Positions 7,423 to 15,571 of a stretch of 64,000 bases of DNA are shown one piece after another. Within the stretch, counting starts at the first letter, position 1. Each line of letters begins with the position of its first letter. Source of the stretch: Clostridia bacterium (GTDB lineage: Bacteria; Bacillota; Clostridia; Christensenellales; Aristaeellaceae); the NCBI GenBank assembly GCA_017936765.1, contig JAGBEX010000004.1, forward strand, positions 124,001-188,000, given 5' to 3'. Under the pieces are notes generated by a model. That model was not told the DNA's origin and did not search any database. It was given only the letters and a program-made list of their open reading frames with translations. The position numbers and the translations under genes are program-made.

Positions 7423-8594
7423 AGGTTCACCAGCTTCGCCAGAATGATGCGGCAGCCGTGGGCAGCAACAATCAGGTTATAGTAGTCCCGCTGCAGGCCC
7501 AGATCCTCGCCGGTGATGGCGTCGGTCATTTGCAGGGCCACGTTGGAGCCATAGGGGATGCCCGCATCGGCAAAGGTGAACAGCACCTCGCCGGGCTTGG
7601 GCGCAAAGTTGAAGTAGCCGATGGCGAACTCGTTGTCGCTCAGGTGCTTGAACATGGTCAGGCCGGTATCGGGGTATTCCTCCCAGCCGCCCACGGCATC
7701 GGGACCGTTGTAGATCACGCGGCCCTTGTAGGCAATGTAGGGCGGGCGGCACTCGCTGTCCTGGTTGATGCGCAGCAGGTTCTTGTTCAGCACCAGCGCA
7801 TGGCAGAAATCGTTCATGCTGCGCACATCGCCGCCCAGCATCAGGGGCGCGCCCAGCATACACCACAGGGCGAACTGGGTGCGGTATTCCTCATCCGTGC
7901 AGGCTTCGCCCAGGGCCACATTGCCCTTGCCATACATGCCCACGGTGAGCATATCGATGTCGTTATAGCAGTCGTGGCCGGACATGCAGAAGTTCTCGAT
8001 CTGGCTGCGGGCGATGGAGGAGAAGGACTTGAAGTTGTCCTGGATATCGCCGGTGGAGCGGTACATATGCGCGCCCAGGGACTTCATCCACGTCCAGGGC
8101 TTGTTGCTGCCCCAGTTGCAGGCGGCGAAGAGGATGTCCCGGCCGGAGGCCTTCAGCGCCAGGGACATGGTGGCATAGCGGTTGGTGCCATCGGCGCTGG
8201 CGGGGAAGTTGCAGAAGTCGTACTTCAGGTAGTCCACGCCCCACTCGGCAAAGGTCTTGGCGTCCACGAACTCGTGGTCGAAGGAGGATGGATAGCCCGC
8301 GCAGGTGCGCACGCCGGCGCAGGAGTACATGCCGAACTTGAAGCCCAGGGAATGCACATAGTCGGCCAGATCCTTCATGCCGTGGGGGAACTTCTCCGGG
8401 TCGGGAACGAGGCGGCCGTTTTCGTCGCGCTCCTTCAGGCTCCAGCAGTCGTCGATGACAATGTAGTTGTAGCCAGCCTCCAGGTAGCCCTTTTCCTTCA
8501 TGGTGCGGGCGGTGGAGCGGATCAGCTCGTCGGAGATATTACTGCCAAAGGTGTTCCAGCTGTTCCAGCCCATGGGCGGGGTGAGGATATTCAT
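7419..8594 (-). CDS. Alpha-galactosidase, glycoside hydrolase family 27
   Basis: 391 residues; ATG at 8594 after AAGGAGG. The protein opens with the GH27 signature PPMGWNSWNTFG, followed by YIVIDDCW. The expected nucleophile is Asp126 in YLKYDFC and the expected acid/base Asp183 in RSTGD. The (beta/alpha)8 barrel is followed by a short beta-sandwich domain. There is no signal peptide, so it probably acts in the cytoplasm on imported alpha-galactosides (raffinose-type, melibiose or galactomannan oligosaccharides). No transporter is directly adjacent. It is the first gene of a two-gene unit with the coupled zinc-ribbon protein, and is divergent from an Xre regulator. Confidence 0.93.
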   Translation of the reverse strand: MNILTPPMGWNSWNTFGSNISDELIRSTARTMKEKGYLEAGYNYIVIDDCWSLKERDENGRLVPDPEKFPHGMKDLADYVHSLGFKFGMYSCAGVRTCAGYPSSFDHEFVDAKTFAEWGVDYLKYDFCNFPASADGTNRYATMSLALKASGRDILFAACNWGSNKPWTWMKSLGAHMYRSTGDIQDNFKSFSSIARSQIENFCMSGHDCYNDIDMLTVGMYGKGNVALGEACTDEEYRTQFALWCMLGAPLMLGGDVRSMNDFCHALVLNKNLLRINQDSECRPPYIAYKGRVIYNGPDAVGGWEEYPDTGLTMFKHLSDNEFAIGYFNFAPKPGEVLFTFADAGIPYGSNVALQMTDAITGEDLGLQRDYYNLIVAAHGCRIILAKLVNL

Positions 8595-8684
8595 AAGGGA
8601 ACCTCCTTGTGTGGTTTTTTTCTTTGATGGCATTGTAGCACACATCATGGCGGAAATCCACAAAAAGAATTTTGCAAAGCCTGC

Positions 8685-8713
8685 TTGACAAAACTTGCAA
8701 AGTATACTATACT
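8685..8713 (+). promoter_or_regulatory. Promoter of the Xre regulator gene
   Basis: Consensus TTGACA (8685-8690), a 17-base spacer and TATACT (8708-8713). The sequence TTGCAAAG occurs twice around the -35 (8672-8679 and 8695-8702, approximate) and TGCAAAG once downstream, which may be extra binding half-sites. Confidence 0.8.
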
Positions 8714-8741
8714 AAAAATGCAAAGTCGACATTGCATTTTT
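8714..8741. promoter_or_regulatory. 28-bp near-perfect palindrome over the transcription start, candidate Xre operator
   Basis: Arms AAAAATGCAA (8714-8723) and TTGCATTTTT (8732-8741) are perfectly inverted around a GTCGAC core, with a single mismatched A/A pair. The site abuts the -10 element and covers the expected +1. That is the geometry of an autorepressor operator. Confidence 0.6.
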
Positions 8742-8757
8742 GAAGTGAGGTATGCCC

Positions 8758-8955
8758 ATGGAAACAAAGATCAAGGAGCTGCGCAAGCAGCACAAGCTCT
8801 CCCAGGAGGAACTGGCCGACGCGGTGGGCACCACCCGGCAGACCATCACCTCCATTGAAACGGGGAAGTACGTGGCATCGCTGCCGCTGGCGTACAAGAT
8901 CGCCAAGTACTTCGGGCTGAAAATCGAGGACGTATTCATGCTGGAGGAGGAATAA
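8758..8955 (+). CDS. Xre-family helix-turn-helix regulator
   Basis: 65 residues, essentially one HTH_3 domain: LSQEELADAVGTTRQTITSIE gives the helix-turn-helix, followed by PLAYKIAKYFGLKIEDVF. The ATG at 8758 is preferred because GAGG lies seven bases upstream; the ATG at 8752 is only one base from it. The protein is a minimal DNA-binding repressor of the type paired with a small membrane protein in many Firmicutes, and it sits three bases before such a gene. The palindrome over its own promoter suggests autoregulation. What signal it senses cannot be told from the sequence. Confidence 0.9.
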   Translation: METKIKELRKQHKLSQEELADAVGTTRQTITSIETGKYVASLPLAYKIAKYFGLKIEDVFMLEEE

Positions 8956-8958
8956 GCA

Positions 8959-9390
8959 ATGAATTTGGAAGCATATCGGAAAAAGGTACAGCGGCGGCTG
9001 GTGTGGATCCGCCTGCTGGCGGTGATTTTTGTAGTGGTGGAGCTGGTGGGTTCCCGGTTCGTGCCGGACGGCAATGCCTCCAATTTTGTGTGGGGGTTGT
9101 GCGTTGGCGGCGGGTTCATGGCGCTGGTGGTGCTGTTCCAGCAGAGCAAGGCGCTGAAGGACGACGAAAAACTGCGCAAAATGTACATCGAGGAACATGA
9201 CGAGCGTCAGCAGGCCATCCGCGCCAAGGCGGGTCAGCCCATGGTGATCTACCTTTCCCTGGGGTTGGCCATGACGGCGGCGGTGGTGTTCTTCTTCAAC
9301 GAAGTCGTAGCCGCGACGCTGGCCTTGGCGGCTGTGGCGCAGATGCTGGTGAGCCTGATCGTGAAGCTGGTCTGCATGAAGCGTATGTGA
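8959..9390 (+). CDS. Small integral membrane protein paired with the Xre regulator
   Basis: 143 residues with four predicted membrane segments (about 14-33, 43-61, 95-112 and 116-135). The central loop is charged and carries an EEHDERQQAIRAKAG stretch, similar to the DER-type loop of small membrane proteins that follow Xre regulators in Firmicutes. It starts three bases after the regulator, so the two are certainly co-transcribed. The role is unknown; a sensor or target of the regulator is an inference from the pairing. It ends just before an AT-rich hairpin. Confidence 0.75.
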   Translation: MNLEAYRKKVQRRLVWIRLLAVIFVVVELVGSRFVPDGNASNFVWGLCVGGGFMALVVLFQQSKALKDDEKLRKMYIEEHDERQQAIRAKAGQPMVIYLSLGLAMTAAVVFFFNEVVAATLALAAVAQMLVSLIVKLVCMKRM

Positions 9391-9425
9391 TGTATTTCCT
9401 CTGCACAGTAGTGGCAAAAAGGGAC

Positions 9426-9457
9426 AAAATGTGCTATCATTTAAGGTAGCGCATTTT
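9426..9457 (+). terminator. AT-rich hairpin, possible terminator of the Xre unit
   Basis: An 11-bp inverted repeat (9426-9436 with 9447-9457, one wobble pair) with a T-rich 3' side. It is weak, but it is the only candidate before trmO. Confidence 0.4.
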
Positions 9458-9479
9458 GTTTTGGAAGGGAGCGGCGGGT

Positions 9480-10157
9480 ATGCACGTGATCGCACGGATC
9501 CACAACGATTTTCCCACCAAGTTTGGCCTGCCCCGGCAGTCCGGGCTGGTGAATGAAGTGCGCTCCATGATCGTGTTTGAGCCGGAGTACCGGGTGCCGG
9601 AGGCGCTGCGGGGCATGGAGGGCTACAGCCACCTGTGGCTGATATGGCAATTCCACCAGGCCGAGCGGGACAGCTGGTCGCCTACGGTGCGGCCGCCCCG
9701 GCTGGGCGGCAATGCCCGCATGGGGGTGTTCGCCACGCGGTCGCCCTTCCGGCCGAATCCCATTGGGCTGAGCAGCGTGAAGCTGGAGGCCATCCGGCAG
9801 GATGCGCAGTTAGGCACGGTGCTGATCGTCTCCGGCGCTGACCTGATGGACGGCACGCCCATCTACGACATCAAGCCCTATCTGCCCTATGCGGACTGCC
9901 ACCCCGAGGCCACCGGCGGCTTTGCCCACGAGGTGAAGGATTACGCGGTGGAGGTGTACATTCCGCCGGAACTGCTGGCCAAGGTGCCTGATGACAAGCA
10001 GGAAGCCCTGCGGGGTGTGCTGGCGCAGGATCCACGGCCCGGCTATCAGCGGGATGCGGAGCGGACGTATGGCTTTGTGTATGCTGGCATGGAGGTGCGC
10101 TTCCGGGTGACGGAGGGCGTGCTGACGGTGACCGAGATCGAACCTGCAAAGGAGTAA
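9480..10157 (+). CDS. trmO: tRNA (N6-threonylcarbamoyladenosine-37) N6-methyltransferase TrmO
   Basis: 225 residues beginning MHVIARI, nine bases after a GGAAGGGA site. TrmO/TsaA signatures are present: FGLPRQSGL near the N-terminus, RSPFRPNPIGLS in the middle and DIKPYLPYAD after it. Members use SAM to methylate t6A at position 37 of certain tRNAs that read ACN codons. The length fits the two-domain bacterial form with a C-terminal extension. The stop TAA overlaps an ATG of the next frame and the M28 gene follows at once, so the three genes 9480-12046 form one transcription unit, although no functional link between them is obvious. Confidence 0.92.
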   Translation: MHVIARIHNDFPTKFGLPRQSGLVNEVRSMIVFEPEYRVPEALRGMEGYSHLWLIWQFHQAERDSWSPTVRPPRLGGNARMGVFATRSPFRPNPIGLSSVKLEAIRQDAQLGTVLIVSGADLMDGTPIYDIKPYLPYADCHPEATGGFAHEVKDYAVEVYIPPELLAKVPDDKQEALRGVLAQDPRPGYQRDAERTYGFVYAGMEVRFRVTEGVLTVTEIEPAKE

Positions 10158-10162
10158 TGGAC

Positions 10163-11104
10163 ATGGCTTATATCGATACCCTGCTCGAAAAGTTCCCCAT
10201 CCGCAAGACCAAGCTGCAGAAGGAAGAGTTCCGCAACTGGGTGATGGATGAATGCATGAAGCTGGGCTACACCGCCCAGGTGGAAACAAAGGGCAGCAGC
10301 AACAATGTGGTCATCGGCGATGCAGACAAGGCCGAGGCCATCTTCACTGCCCACTACGATACCCCTGCGGTGATGCCTGTGCCGAATTTCATCACCCCCT
10401 GCAATGTGCTGGTGTATATCCTGTATCAGCTGGTGATTTCCGTGCTGCTCATCGGCCTGGGCGTGGGTCTGGGTGCGCTGGCGGGCGTGCTGGTAGGCGC
10501 GCTGAGCGGGAACTGGGAAGTGGGCGCTGTGGCTGGCTCTTTGGGTACGATGGTTGGCATGTGGACGCTCATCATTCTGCTGATGTTCGGCCCCGCCAAC
10601 AAGAACAACGCCAATGACAACACCTCCGGCGTGGTCTCCGTGCTGGAGACCATGGCGCGCATCCCTGCGGAGAAGCGGGGCAAGGTGGCCTTCATCCTCT
10701 TTGACAACGAGGAGAAGGGAATGCTGGGTTCCAGCGCCTTTGCCAGCAAGCATAAGGACGTGAAGAAGAACACCCTGCTGGTGAACATGGACTGCGTGGG
10801 TCTGGGGGAGAACATCCTGTTCTTCTCGCCCAAGAAGGCGCGTGGCCATGCCCATTACGAGAAGCTGGTGGCCGGCATGAACGCCCAGGCTGGCCGCAAC
10901 CTGGAAATGTTCAACATGGAGGGTCACCTGTACCCCTCCGATCAGAGCCAGTTCAAGCATGGTATTGCGGTCTGCTCCTGCAAGAAGGCCAAGGTCATCG
11001 GCTACTATTGCGATAAGATCCACACCAAGCACGATACCATTGCCGATGCGGGCAATATCGCCTTTATCGCGGACGGCCTGGCCGCCTTTGCCCAGAGCCT
11101 GTAA
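10163..11104 (+). CDS. M28-family zinc peptidase-like protein with membrane insertion (first of pair)
   Basis: 313 residues. The ATG at 10163 lies eight bases from AAGGAG; the ATG at 10157 overlaps the previous stop but is too close. Metal-site motifs of M28 are in order: AHYDT, ANDNTSG, FDNEEKGMLGS, NMDCVGLG and IHTKHDT. A hydrophobic insertion of about 75 residues with two to three membrane helices splits AHYDT from NDNTSG, which would place the active site next to the membrane. All five expected ligands (His, bridging Asp, Glu, Asp, His) seem present. Function is probably a metallo-aminopeptidase or related amidohydrolase; the substrate is unknown. Confidence 0.8.
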   Translation: MAYIDTLLEKFPIRKTKLQKEEFRNWVMDECMKLGYTAQVETKGSSNNVVIGDADKAEAIFTAHYDTPAVMPVPNFITPCNVLVYILYQLVISVLLIGLGVGLGALAGVLVGALSGNWEVGAVAGSLGTMVGMWTLIILLMFGPANKNNANDNTSGVVSVLETMARIPAEKRGKVAFILFDNEEKGMLGSSAFASKHKDVKKNTLLVNMDCVGLGENILFFSPKKARGHAHYEKLVAGMNAQAGRNLEMFNMEGHLYPSDQSQFKHGIAVCSCKKAKVIGYYCDKIHTKHDTIADAGNIAFIADGLAAFAQSL

Positions 11105-11113
11105 GGAGAAAGC

Positions 11114-12046
11114 ATGAACTATCTTGAGGAGATCACCAGCCGGTTTCCCATCCGGCGCAAAGCGGAGCAGAAGAAGGCCTTCCGGGACTGGGCGGTGGCA
11201 GAAATTCGCCGCATGGGCTACAGCGTGAAGGTGGAGCAAAGCGGACTGCAATGCCACGAGAACATCATCGTGGGTAATCCGGAAAAGGCCCCCATCCTCT
11301 TCACCGCCCACTACGACACGGCGTCCCGGAACCTGCTGCCCAATATCCTTTTGCCCAGGAACCCCGTGCTGAACCTGCTCTATCAGATGCTGATCGTGCT
11401 GATCCTGCTGGTGGGCGCGGCGGCGGTGATGCTGCTGGCGGGGGCGCTGACCGGCAATCCGGACATCGCACGGCTGTTGTGGATCGCCACCTATACGGGT
11501 GTGCTGCTGTGGGTCTCCTTCGGCGGCATCCCCAACAAGAACAACGTGAACGACAATACCTCCGGCCTGGCAGCCCTGCTGACCATGATGGCGCAGCTGC
11601 CGGAAGATGATCGTGCCAAGGCTGCCTTTATCCTCTTTGATAACGAGGAAAAGAGCCTGGGCGGGTCGAAATCTTATGCGAAGGATCACCAGCAGGTAGC
11701 ATACACCCGCCTGACGGTGAACCTGAACTGCGTTGGCGTGGGCGAGAACATCATCGTGATCAGCCGCAAGCTGGCACGGCAGCACAGGGAATTCACCTAC
11801 CTGCAAAAGCACCTGGCGGCCATCACCACCCACACCGCTCATTTCTTCGATTCCATTGGCAGCGTGTGCAATTCCGACTGGAAGAGCTTCAAGTGCGGCG
11901 TGAACATCGGCGCCAGCAAGTACCTCTCCGGCATTGGCTTCTACACGCCCCACCTGCACACCAAGCGCGACACGGAAGCGGATAGCGGCAACATCGCCGA
12001 CATCGCGGATGCGCTGACGGAATGCGTGAAGGAAATGCAGATCTAA
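11114..12046 (+). CDS. M28-family zinc peptidase-like protein with membrane insertion (second of pair)
   Basis: 310 residues, ATG after AAGGAG, nine bases downstream of its paralogue. Both share the architecture and the opening (FPIRRKAEQKKAFRDWAV here, FPIRKTKLQKEEFRNWV there), so this is a tandem duplication. The motifs AHYDT, VNDNTSG, FDNEEKSLGGS and LHTKRDT are retained, but the fourth ligand position reads NLNCVGVG: Asp in the first copy is Asn here. That could weaken or abolish one zinc site. Two to three membrane helices lie in the insertion. The pair may act as a heterodimer, with this copy as a non-catalytic or specialised partner (inference). Confidence 0.78.
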   Translation: MNYLEEITSRFPIRRKAEQKKAFRDWAVAEIRRMGYSVKVEQSGLQCHENIIVGNPEKAPILFTAHYDTASRNLLPNILLPRNPVLNLLYQMLIVLILLVGAAAVMLLAGALTGNPDIARLLWIATYTGVLLWVSFGGIPNKNNVNDNTSGLAALLTMMAQLPEDDRAKAAFILFDNEEKSLGGSKSYAKDHQQVAYTRLTVNLNCVGVGENIIVISRKLARQHREFTYLQKHLAAITTHTAHFFDSIGSVCNSDWKSFKCGVNIGASKYLSGIGFYTPHLHTKRDTEADSGNIADIADALTECVKEMQI

Positions 12047-12091
12047 TTCGGAATCTGGAATGCGGAATTCGGAATTAAGAGTGTGGACGGC

Positions 12092-12110
12092 GGGCGAACA
12101 CAGTTCGCCC
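12092..12110. repeat. Short perfect hairpin in the intergenic gap
   Basis: GGGCGAAC / GTTCGCCC around a three-base loop, preceded by a direct GGAATTCGGAATT-like repeat at about 12050-12078. It has no downstream T-run, so it reads as an intergenic repeat element rather than a terminator. Confidence 0.5.
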
Positions 12111-12135
12111 CTACATTTGTGCCGAAAAACAGCTA

Positions 12136-12306
12136 ACCCGCGTCGCGGCGCGACCGTATTCGCGCCGTGACCCCAGCAAGGAAACCAACCAAGTCACAAT
12201 CCCCCAAAGAAGGGTTTCGAAAGGGTCGAAGACCCTTCGTGGGGTTTCCAAAGGGGCAAAGCCCCTTTGGCAGGAGTGCAGAGGGCAGCGCCCTCTGCGA
12301 AGGAGG
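12136..12306. repeat. Modular GC-rich hairpin repeat cluster 1
   Basis: It starts with a CGGCGCG / CGCGCCG palindromic block (12146-12172), then hairpins with the cores GGGTCGAAGACCC, GGGGCAAAGCCCC and GAGGGCAGCGCCCTC. The same blocks, in the same order and linked by the same TTTCGAAAGGG spacer, occur inverted at 43425-43612. Together with the preceding bases it fills the 267-base gap before the next gene; nothing else is visible there. Confidence 0.75.
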
Positions 12307-12313
12307 TGGATGT

Positions 12314-12817
12314 ATGATACAGGGGCCGGAGTGTGCGGCGCTGTTTTGGTATGTCCACAGGCCGATGGGTGCGACGGAGGACGGCGGGTTTACGGTGACG
12401 GTGTATGAGAATGATACGCTGACGTTTACGGTGTTTGGTGCCATGCGCCAGGTGGTGCAGGAGCTGACCTTTCCCCTGCCGGGGGAGGTGCGGGTGCAGC
12501 TGATGGACATGGCGGACAGCGTGCAATGGTGGGCAGGCAATATGCCGCAGCACATGCGGTGCAGCCATCCACCCACCTGCGCCAGTATGCTGGGGCTGGC
12601 GGGACATCCCATGTATGTGGTGGAGGAACTGGAGGAAACGGCCTTCATGCCCTTCGCCACGCAAAAGGGTCATTGCGCCCGGCGGATCTTCCTCTTTTTA
12701 GAGGATGTGAGCGAAATGCTGAGCCGGTACGGGTTTTACCTGGAGCCGAGGCGGTTCAACTGGGATCAGCAGCATGTGTTTCCAATGATGCCTAATGGCC
12801 CTATGGGGGCTTATTGA
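12314..12817 (+). CDS. Hypothetical protein, family not recognised
   Basis: 167 residues; ATG at 12314 is seven bases after AAGGAGG. No signal peptide or membrane segment. The N-terminal half is beta-rich (FTVTVYENDTLTFTVFG), the middle holds a Trp/Met-rich segment and a Cys/His cluster (HMRCSHPPTCASM), and the C-terminus is Pro-rich, ending NGPMGAY. The Cys/His cluster could bind metal, but nothing proves it. It lies between a hairpin-repeat cluster and a phosphohexomutase gene 14 bases downstream, so it is probably co-transcribed with the mutase. The good ribosome site and coding-like codon use support it as real. Confidence 0.68.
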   Translation: MIQGPECAALFWYVHRPMGATEDGGFTVTVYENDTLTFTVFGAMRQVVQELTFPLPGEVRVQLMDMADSVQWWAGNMPQHMRCSHPPTCASMLGLAGHPMYVVEELEETAFMPFATQKGHCARRIFLFLEDVSEMLSRYGFYLEPRRFNWDQQHVFPMMPNGPMGAY

Positions 12818-12831
12818 TAGGAGGAAGAAAG

Positions 12832-14484
12832 ATGAACACCAAGTATCAGGCGTGGCTGAACACGCCCAATATGCCCGAAGAGCTGCTGAACCAGCTCAAA
12901 GCCATGAACGACGAGCAGATCAGCGACAGCTTCTACCGCGAGCTGGCCTTCGGTACCGGCGGACTGCGCGGCGTGCTGGGCGCTGGCACCAATCGCATGA
13001 ATCTGTACACCGTGTCCAAGGCCACCCGTGGCCTGGGTCGCTACCTGCTGGAGCAGTATGCCGAGCCTTCCTGCGCGGTGAGCTACGACAGCCGCATCCA
13101 CAGCCAGGATTTTGCCGAGCTGGCCGCTGCCACCCTGGCCGCTATGGGCGTGAAGGTTTATATCTACAAGGCGCTGATGCCCACCCCCATGCTGAGCTAT
13201 GCGGTGCGCTACCACAAGTGCAGCGCGGGCGTGATGATCACCGCCAGCCATAACCCCGCCAAGTTCAACGGCTATAAGGTCTATGGCGATGACGGCTGCC
13301 AGATCACCCTGGAGGCGGCTGACCGCATTTATGCCTTCATCAACGCTGAGGAGACCCTGGTGGACGAGCTGCCCAGCTTCCAGGCCATGCTGGAAAGCGG
13401 GAAGATCGAGTACATCAAGGACGAGGCCATCGAGAGCTATTATCAGGATATCGCCAAGCTGCAGGTGGCCCCCTGCAAGGAGCCGCTGCACGTGGTGTAT
13501 TCGCCCCTGAACGGCACCGGCAATGTGCCTGTGCGGGAAATGATGAAGCGCATGGGCAATATCCAGGTGGATATCGTGGCCGAGCAGGAACTGCCGGACG
13601 GGCATTTCCCCACCTGCCCCTACCCGAACCCCGAGATCCGCGAGGCCATGGCGCTGGCCATCCAGAAGACCATCGACGTGCAGGCTGACTTCTGCTTTGC
13701 CACCGACCCAGACTGCGACCGCATCGGCGCAGGCGTGCGCGTGGGCGACAAGGTGGAATTGATCTCCGGTAACGACATGGGCGTGCTGCTGCTGGACTAT
13801 GTGTGCAGCCACCGCGAGAAGACCGAGCTGCCCCCCGTGGCGGTGAAGACCATCGTGACCACCGAAATGGCGGTGCCGATCTGCCAGCACTATGGCGTGG
13901 AGCTGCGCAATGTGCTGACGGGCTTCAAGTTCATTGGCGAGCAGATTGGCCTCTTGGAAAAGGAAGGCCATGCGGAGCGTTATGTGTTCGGCTTTGAGGA
14001 GAGCTATGGCTACCTCTCCGGCACCGACGTGCGCGACAAGGACGCCGTGAACGCCGCCGTGCTGGTGCTGGAAATGGCCGCCAACCTGAAAAAGCAGGGC
14101 ATGACCATGCTGGATAAGCTGGCAGAGCTGCGCAAGGAGTACGGCTTCTTTGCCCAGCGGCTGCTGACCTTTGAATTCGAGGGCGAGAGCGGCCAGCAGA
14201 AGATGAACAGCCTCATGGCTATGCTGCGCCAGCCCATGGCGGACTTCGACGAGGAGGTCTTCCGCACCGCCACCCGCATCGACTATCAGAACGACGATAC
14301 TGGCCTGCCCGCCAGCGACGTGCTGTCCTTCCAGCTGGAATGCGGCCACAAGATCATCGTGCGTCCCTCCGGCACCGAACCCAAGCTGAAGGCCTACCTC
14401 TTCGCCAAGGGCGCTGACCAGCCCGCCGCCGAGAAGGAGATCGATGTGCTGGAAGCTATTATGAATCGGTATTGCAAGGCGTAA
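12832..14484 (+). CDS. Phosphoglucomutase/phosphomannomutase (alpha-D-phosphohexomutase)
   Basis: 550 residues starting MNTKYQAW after GGAGGAAG. All four signatures of the superfamily are present: the phosphoserine loop TASHNPAKFNGYK (Ser139), the Mg site DPDCDR, the sugar-recognition loop FGFEESYGY and the phosphate-binding RPSGTEPK near the C-terminus. The length and GFEESYGY loop fit the PgcA/PGM2-like branch of Firmicutes, which interconverts glucose-1-phosphate and glucose-6-phosphate and can act on mannose phosphates. In the cytoplasm it would link sugar breakdown to nucleotide-sugar synthesis, which the exopolysaccharide operon would draw on. A strong terminator follows directly. Confidence 0.93.
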   Translation: MNTKYQAWLNTPNMPEELLNQLKAMNDEQISDSFYRELAFGTGGLRGVLGAGTNRMNLYTVSKATRGLGRYLLEQYAEPSCAVSYDSRIHSQDFAELAAATLAAMGVKVYIYKALMPTPMLSYAVRYHKCSAGVMITASHNPAKFNGYKVYGDDGCQITLEAADRIYAFINAEETLVDELPSFQAMLESGKIEYIKDEAIESYYQDIAKLQVAPCKEPLHVVYSPLNGTGNVPVREMMKRMGNIQVDIVAEQELPDGHFPTCPYPNPEIREAMALAIQKTIDVQADFCFATDPDCDRIGAGVRVGDKVELISGNDMGVLLLDYVCSHREKTELPPVAVKTIVTTEMAVPICQHYGVELRNVLTGFKFIGEQIGLLEKEGHAERYVFGFEESYGYLSGTDVRDKDAVNAAVLVLEMAANLKKQGMTMLDKLAELRKEYGFFAQRLLTFEFEGESGQQKMNSLMAMLRQPMADFDEEVFRTATRIDYQNDDTGLPASDVLSFQLECGHKIIVRPSGTEPKLKAYLFAKGADQPAAEKEIDVLEAIMNRYCKA

Positions 14485-14491
14485 GATAGTA

Positions 14492-14537
14492 CACAAAAAA
14501 AGATACGGCACCGTGAAGGTGTCGTATCTTTTTTGTG
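14492..14537. terminator. Bidirectional terminator between converging genes
   Basis: A long stem (about 20 pairs with one mismatch) with A-run and T-run flanks on both sides. It serves the mutase gene on the plus strand and could act on read-through from the minus-strand permease gene. Confidence 0.85.
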
Positions 14538-14540
14538 CAG

Positions 14541-14746
14541 TCCGTCAAAATCCTCGGGAGGTGTCGGAGGCGCCGCAGCGCCTCTGACTGTAATCGTATC
14601 CGGCGGCTTTGCCGCCGGGGCGGGGCGTTTTCGCCTCTGGCGAAAACTTTCCTTACGCGGAGGAACGGCCGTGGACGGCGCTTGCGCCGGACACAGTGAC
14701 GGAGCGCAAATTCCCCAAAGTGGCTCTGCCACTTTGGGGAGGGCGT
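14541..14746. repeat. GC-rich hairpin repeat cluster 2
   Basis: A row of at least five inverted repeats: GAGGCGCCGCAGCGCCTC, CCGGCGGCTTTGCCGCCGG, GTTTTCGCC/GGCGAAAAC, GGCGCTTGCGCC and CCCCAAAGTGG/CCACTTTGGGG. The stems differ from the other clusters but the 3-5 base purine/pyrimidine loops are alike. No gene is visible in this stretch. Confidence 0.65.
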
Positions 14747-15571
14747 TTAGCCCTTCACTGCACCTGCGATCAGGCTCTTCTGCACCTGGCCGCTCATGCA
14801 CATGTACAGCACCAGCGTGGGCAGGGTGGCGATCACCAGGGCAGCGCCCATGGAGCCGTAGTCCGTCTGGTACTGGCCGCTCATCTGCTGGATGCCCACG
14901 GTCAGGGTGCGCACCTTGCCGGTGGTGAACACGGTGGCCAGCAGCAGCTCGTTCCACACCTGCAGGAACACGAAGATCGCTGCGGTGGAAATGGCGGGGA
15001 TCATCATCGGCAGGATGATGGTGAAGGCCGTGCGGTAAATGCCGCTGCCATCGATGCAGGCGGCCTCTTCCATCTCATAGGGGATGTTGGTGATGAAGCC
15101 GCTGATGATCAGGATGGTGATGGGAATGTTGAAGGCGGTGTAGGGGATGATCAATGCCGCGTGGGTTCCCATCAGGGGCAGCAGGGTCTCCGTCAGGGGA
15201 TAGAGGGCGGCGTGCATGGGGATCATCATGCCCATCATGATGTAGGTCATCACGGCCTTCTGGCCACGCCAGCGCATACGCAGCAGACCGTAGGCGCTCA
15301 TGAAGCCCAGGAGGCTGGTGAAGCACAGGGTGATGGCCGTATCGATGACGCTATTGAGCAGGAACAGGCTGATGTTGGCGCTGTTCCAGGCGTTGCTGTA
15401 GTTGCCCCACAGCCATTGGGTGGGCAGGCCAATCAGGTTGCCGCTGAAGATCTCCTGGGTGTCCTTCAGGGAGAAGCACAGCAGCCAGTACAGCGGGAAC
15501 AGGCACAAGAGCAGCCACACGATCAGGAATACCTGGCAGACGATCTTGCCGATGGAAAGCTTCTTCTTCAT
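14747..15571 (-). CDS. Carbohydrate ABC transporter permease (MalG-type)
   Basis: 274 residues from the ATG at 15571, which overlaps the upstream stop (ATGA). Six membrane helices are expected. The EAA loop that contacts the ATPase is visible as EEAACIDGSGIYRTAFTIILP. Together with the MalF-type permease and the solute-binding protein upstream it forms the membrane part of a CUT1-family sugar importer. No ATPase gene is present in the window, so the importer probably uses a shared MsmX-like ATPase encoded elsewhere (known for this family, inferred here). The substrate is unknown; the neighbouring rhamnosidase and lyxose isomerase point to pectin or hemicellulose oligosaccharides. Confidence 0.93.
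   Translation of the reverse strand: MKKKLSIGKIVCQVFLIVWLLLCLFPLYWLLCFSLKDTQEIFSGNLIGLPTQWLWGNYSNAWNSANISLFLLNSVIDTAITLCFTSLLGFMSAYGLLRMRWRGQKAVMTYIMMGMMIPMHAALYPLTETLLPLMGTHAALIIPYTAFNIPITILIISGFITNIPYEMEEAACIDGSGIYRTAFTIILPMMIPAISTAAIFVFLQVWNELLLATVFTTGKVRTLTVGIQQMSGQYQTDYGSMGAALVIATLPTLVLYMCMSGQVQKSLIAGAVKG

Noticed and set aside
8632..8660. Minus-strand promoter for the GH27 gene (TACAAT at 8632-8637, TGGATT at 8655-8660)
   Set aside because: The -35 match is poor; the real promoter may be here but the sequence does not support calling it.
12133..12660. Short open frames inside hairpin-repeat clusters (also near 43389-43689 and 62547-63067)
   Set aside because: The peptides are translations of the repeat modules, with repeating PFG/KGL-like strings, no ribosome sites and frames on both strands.
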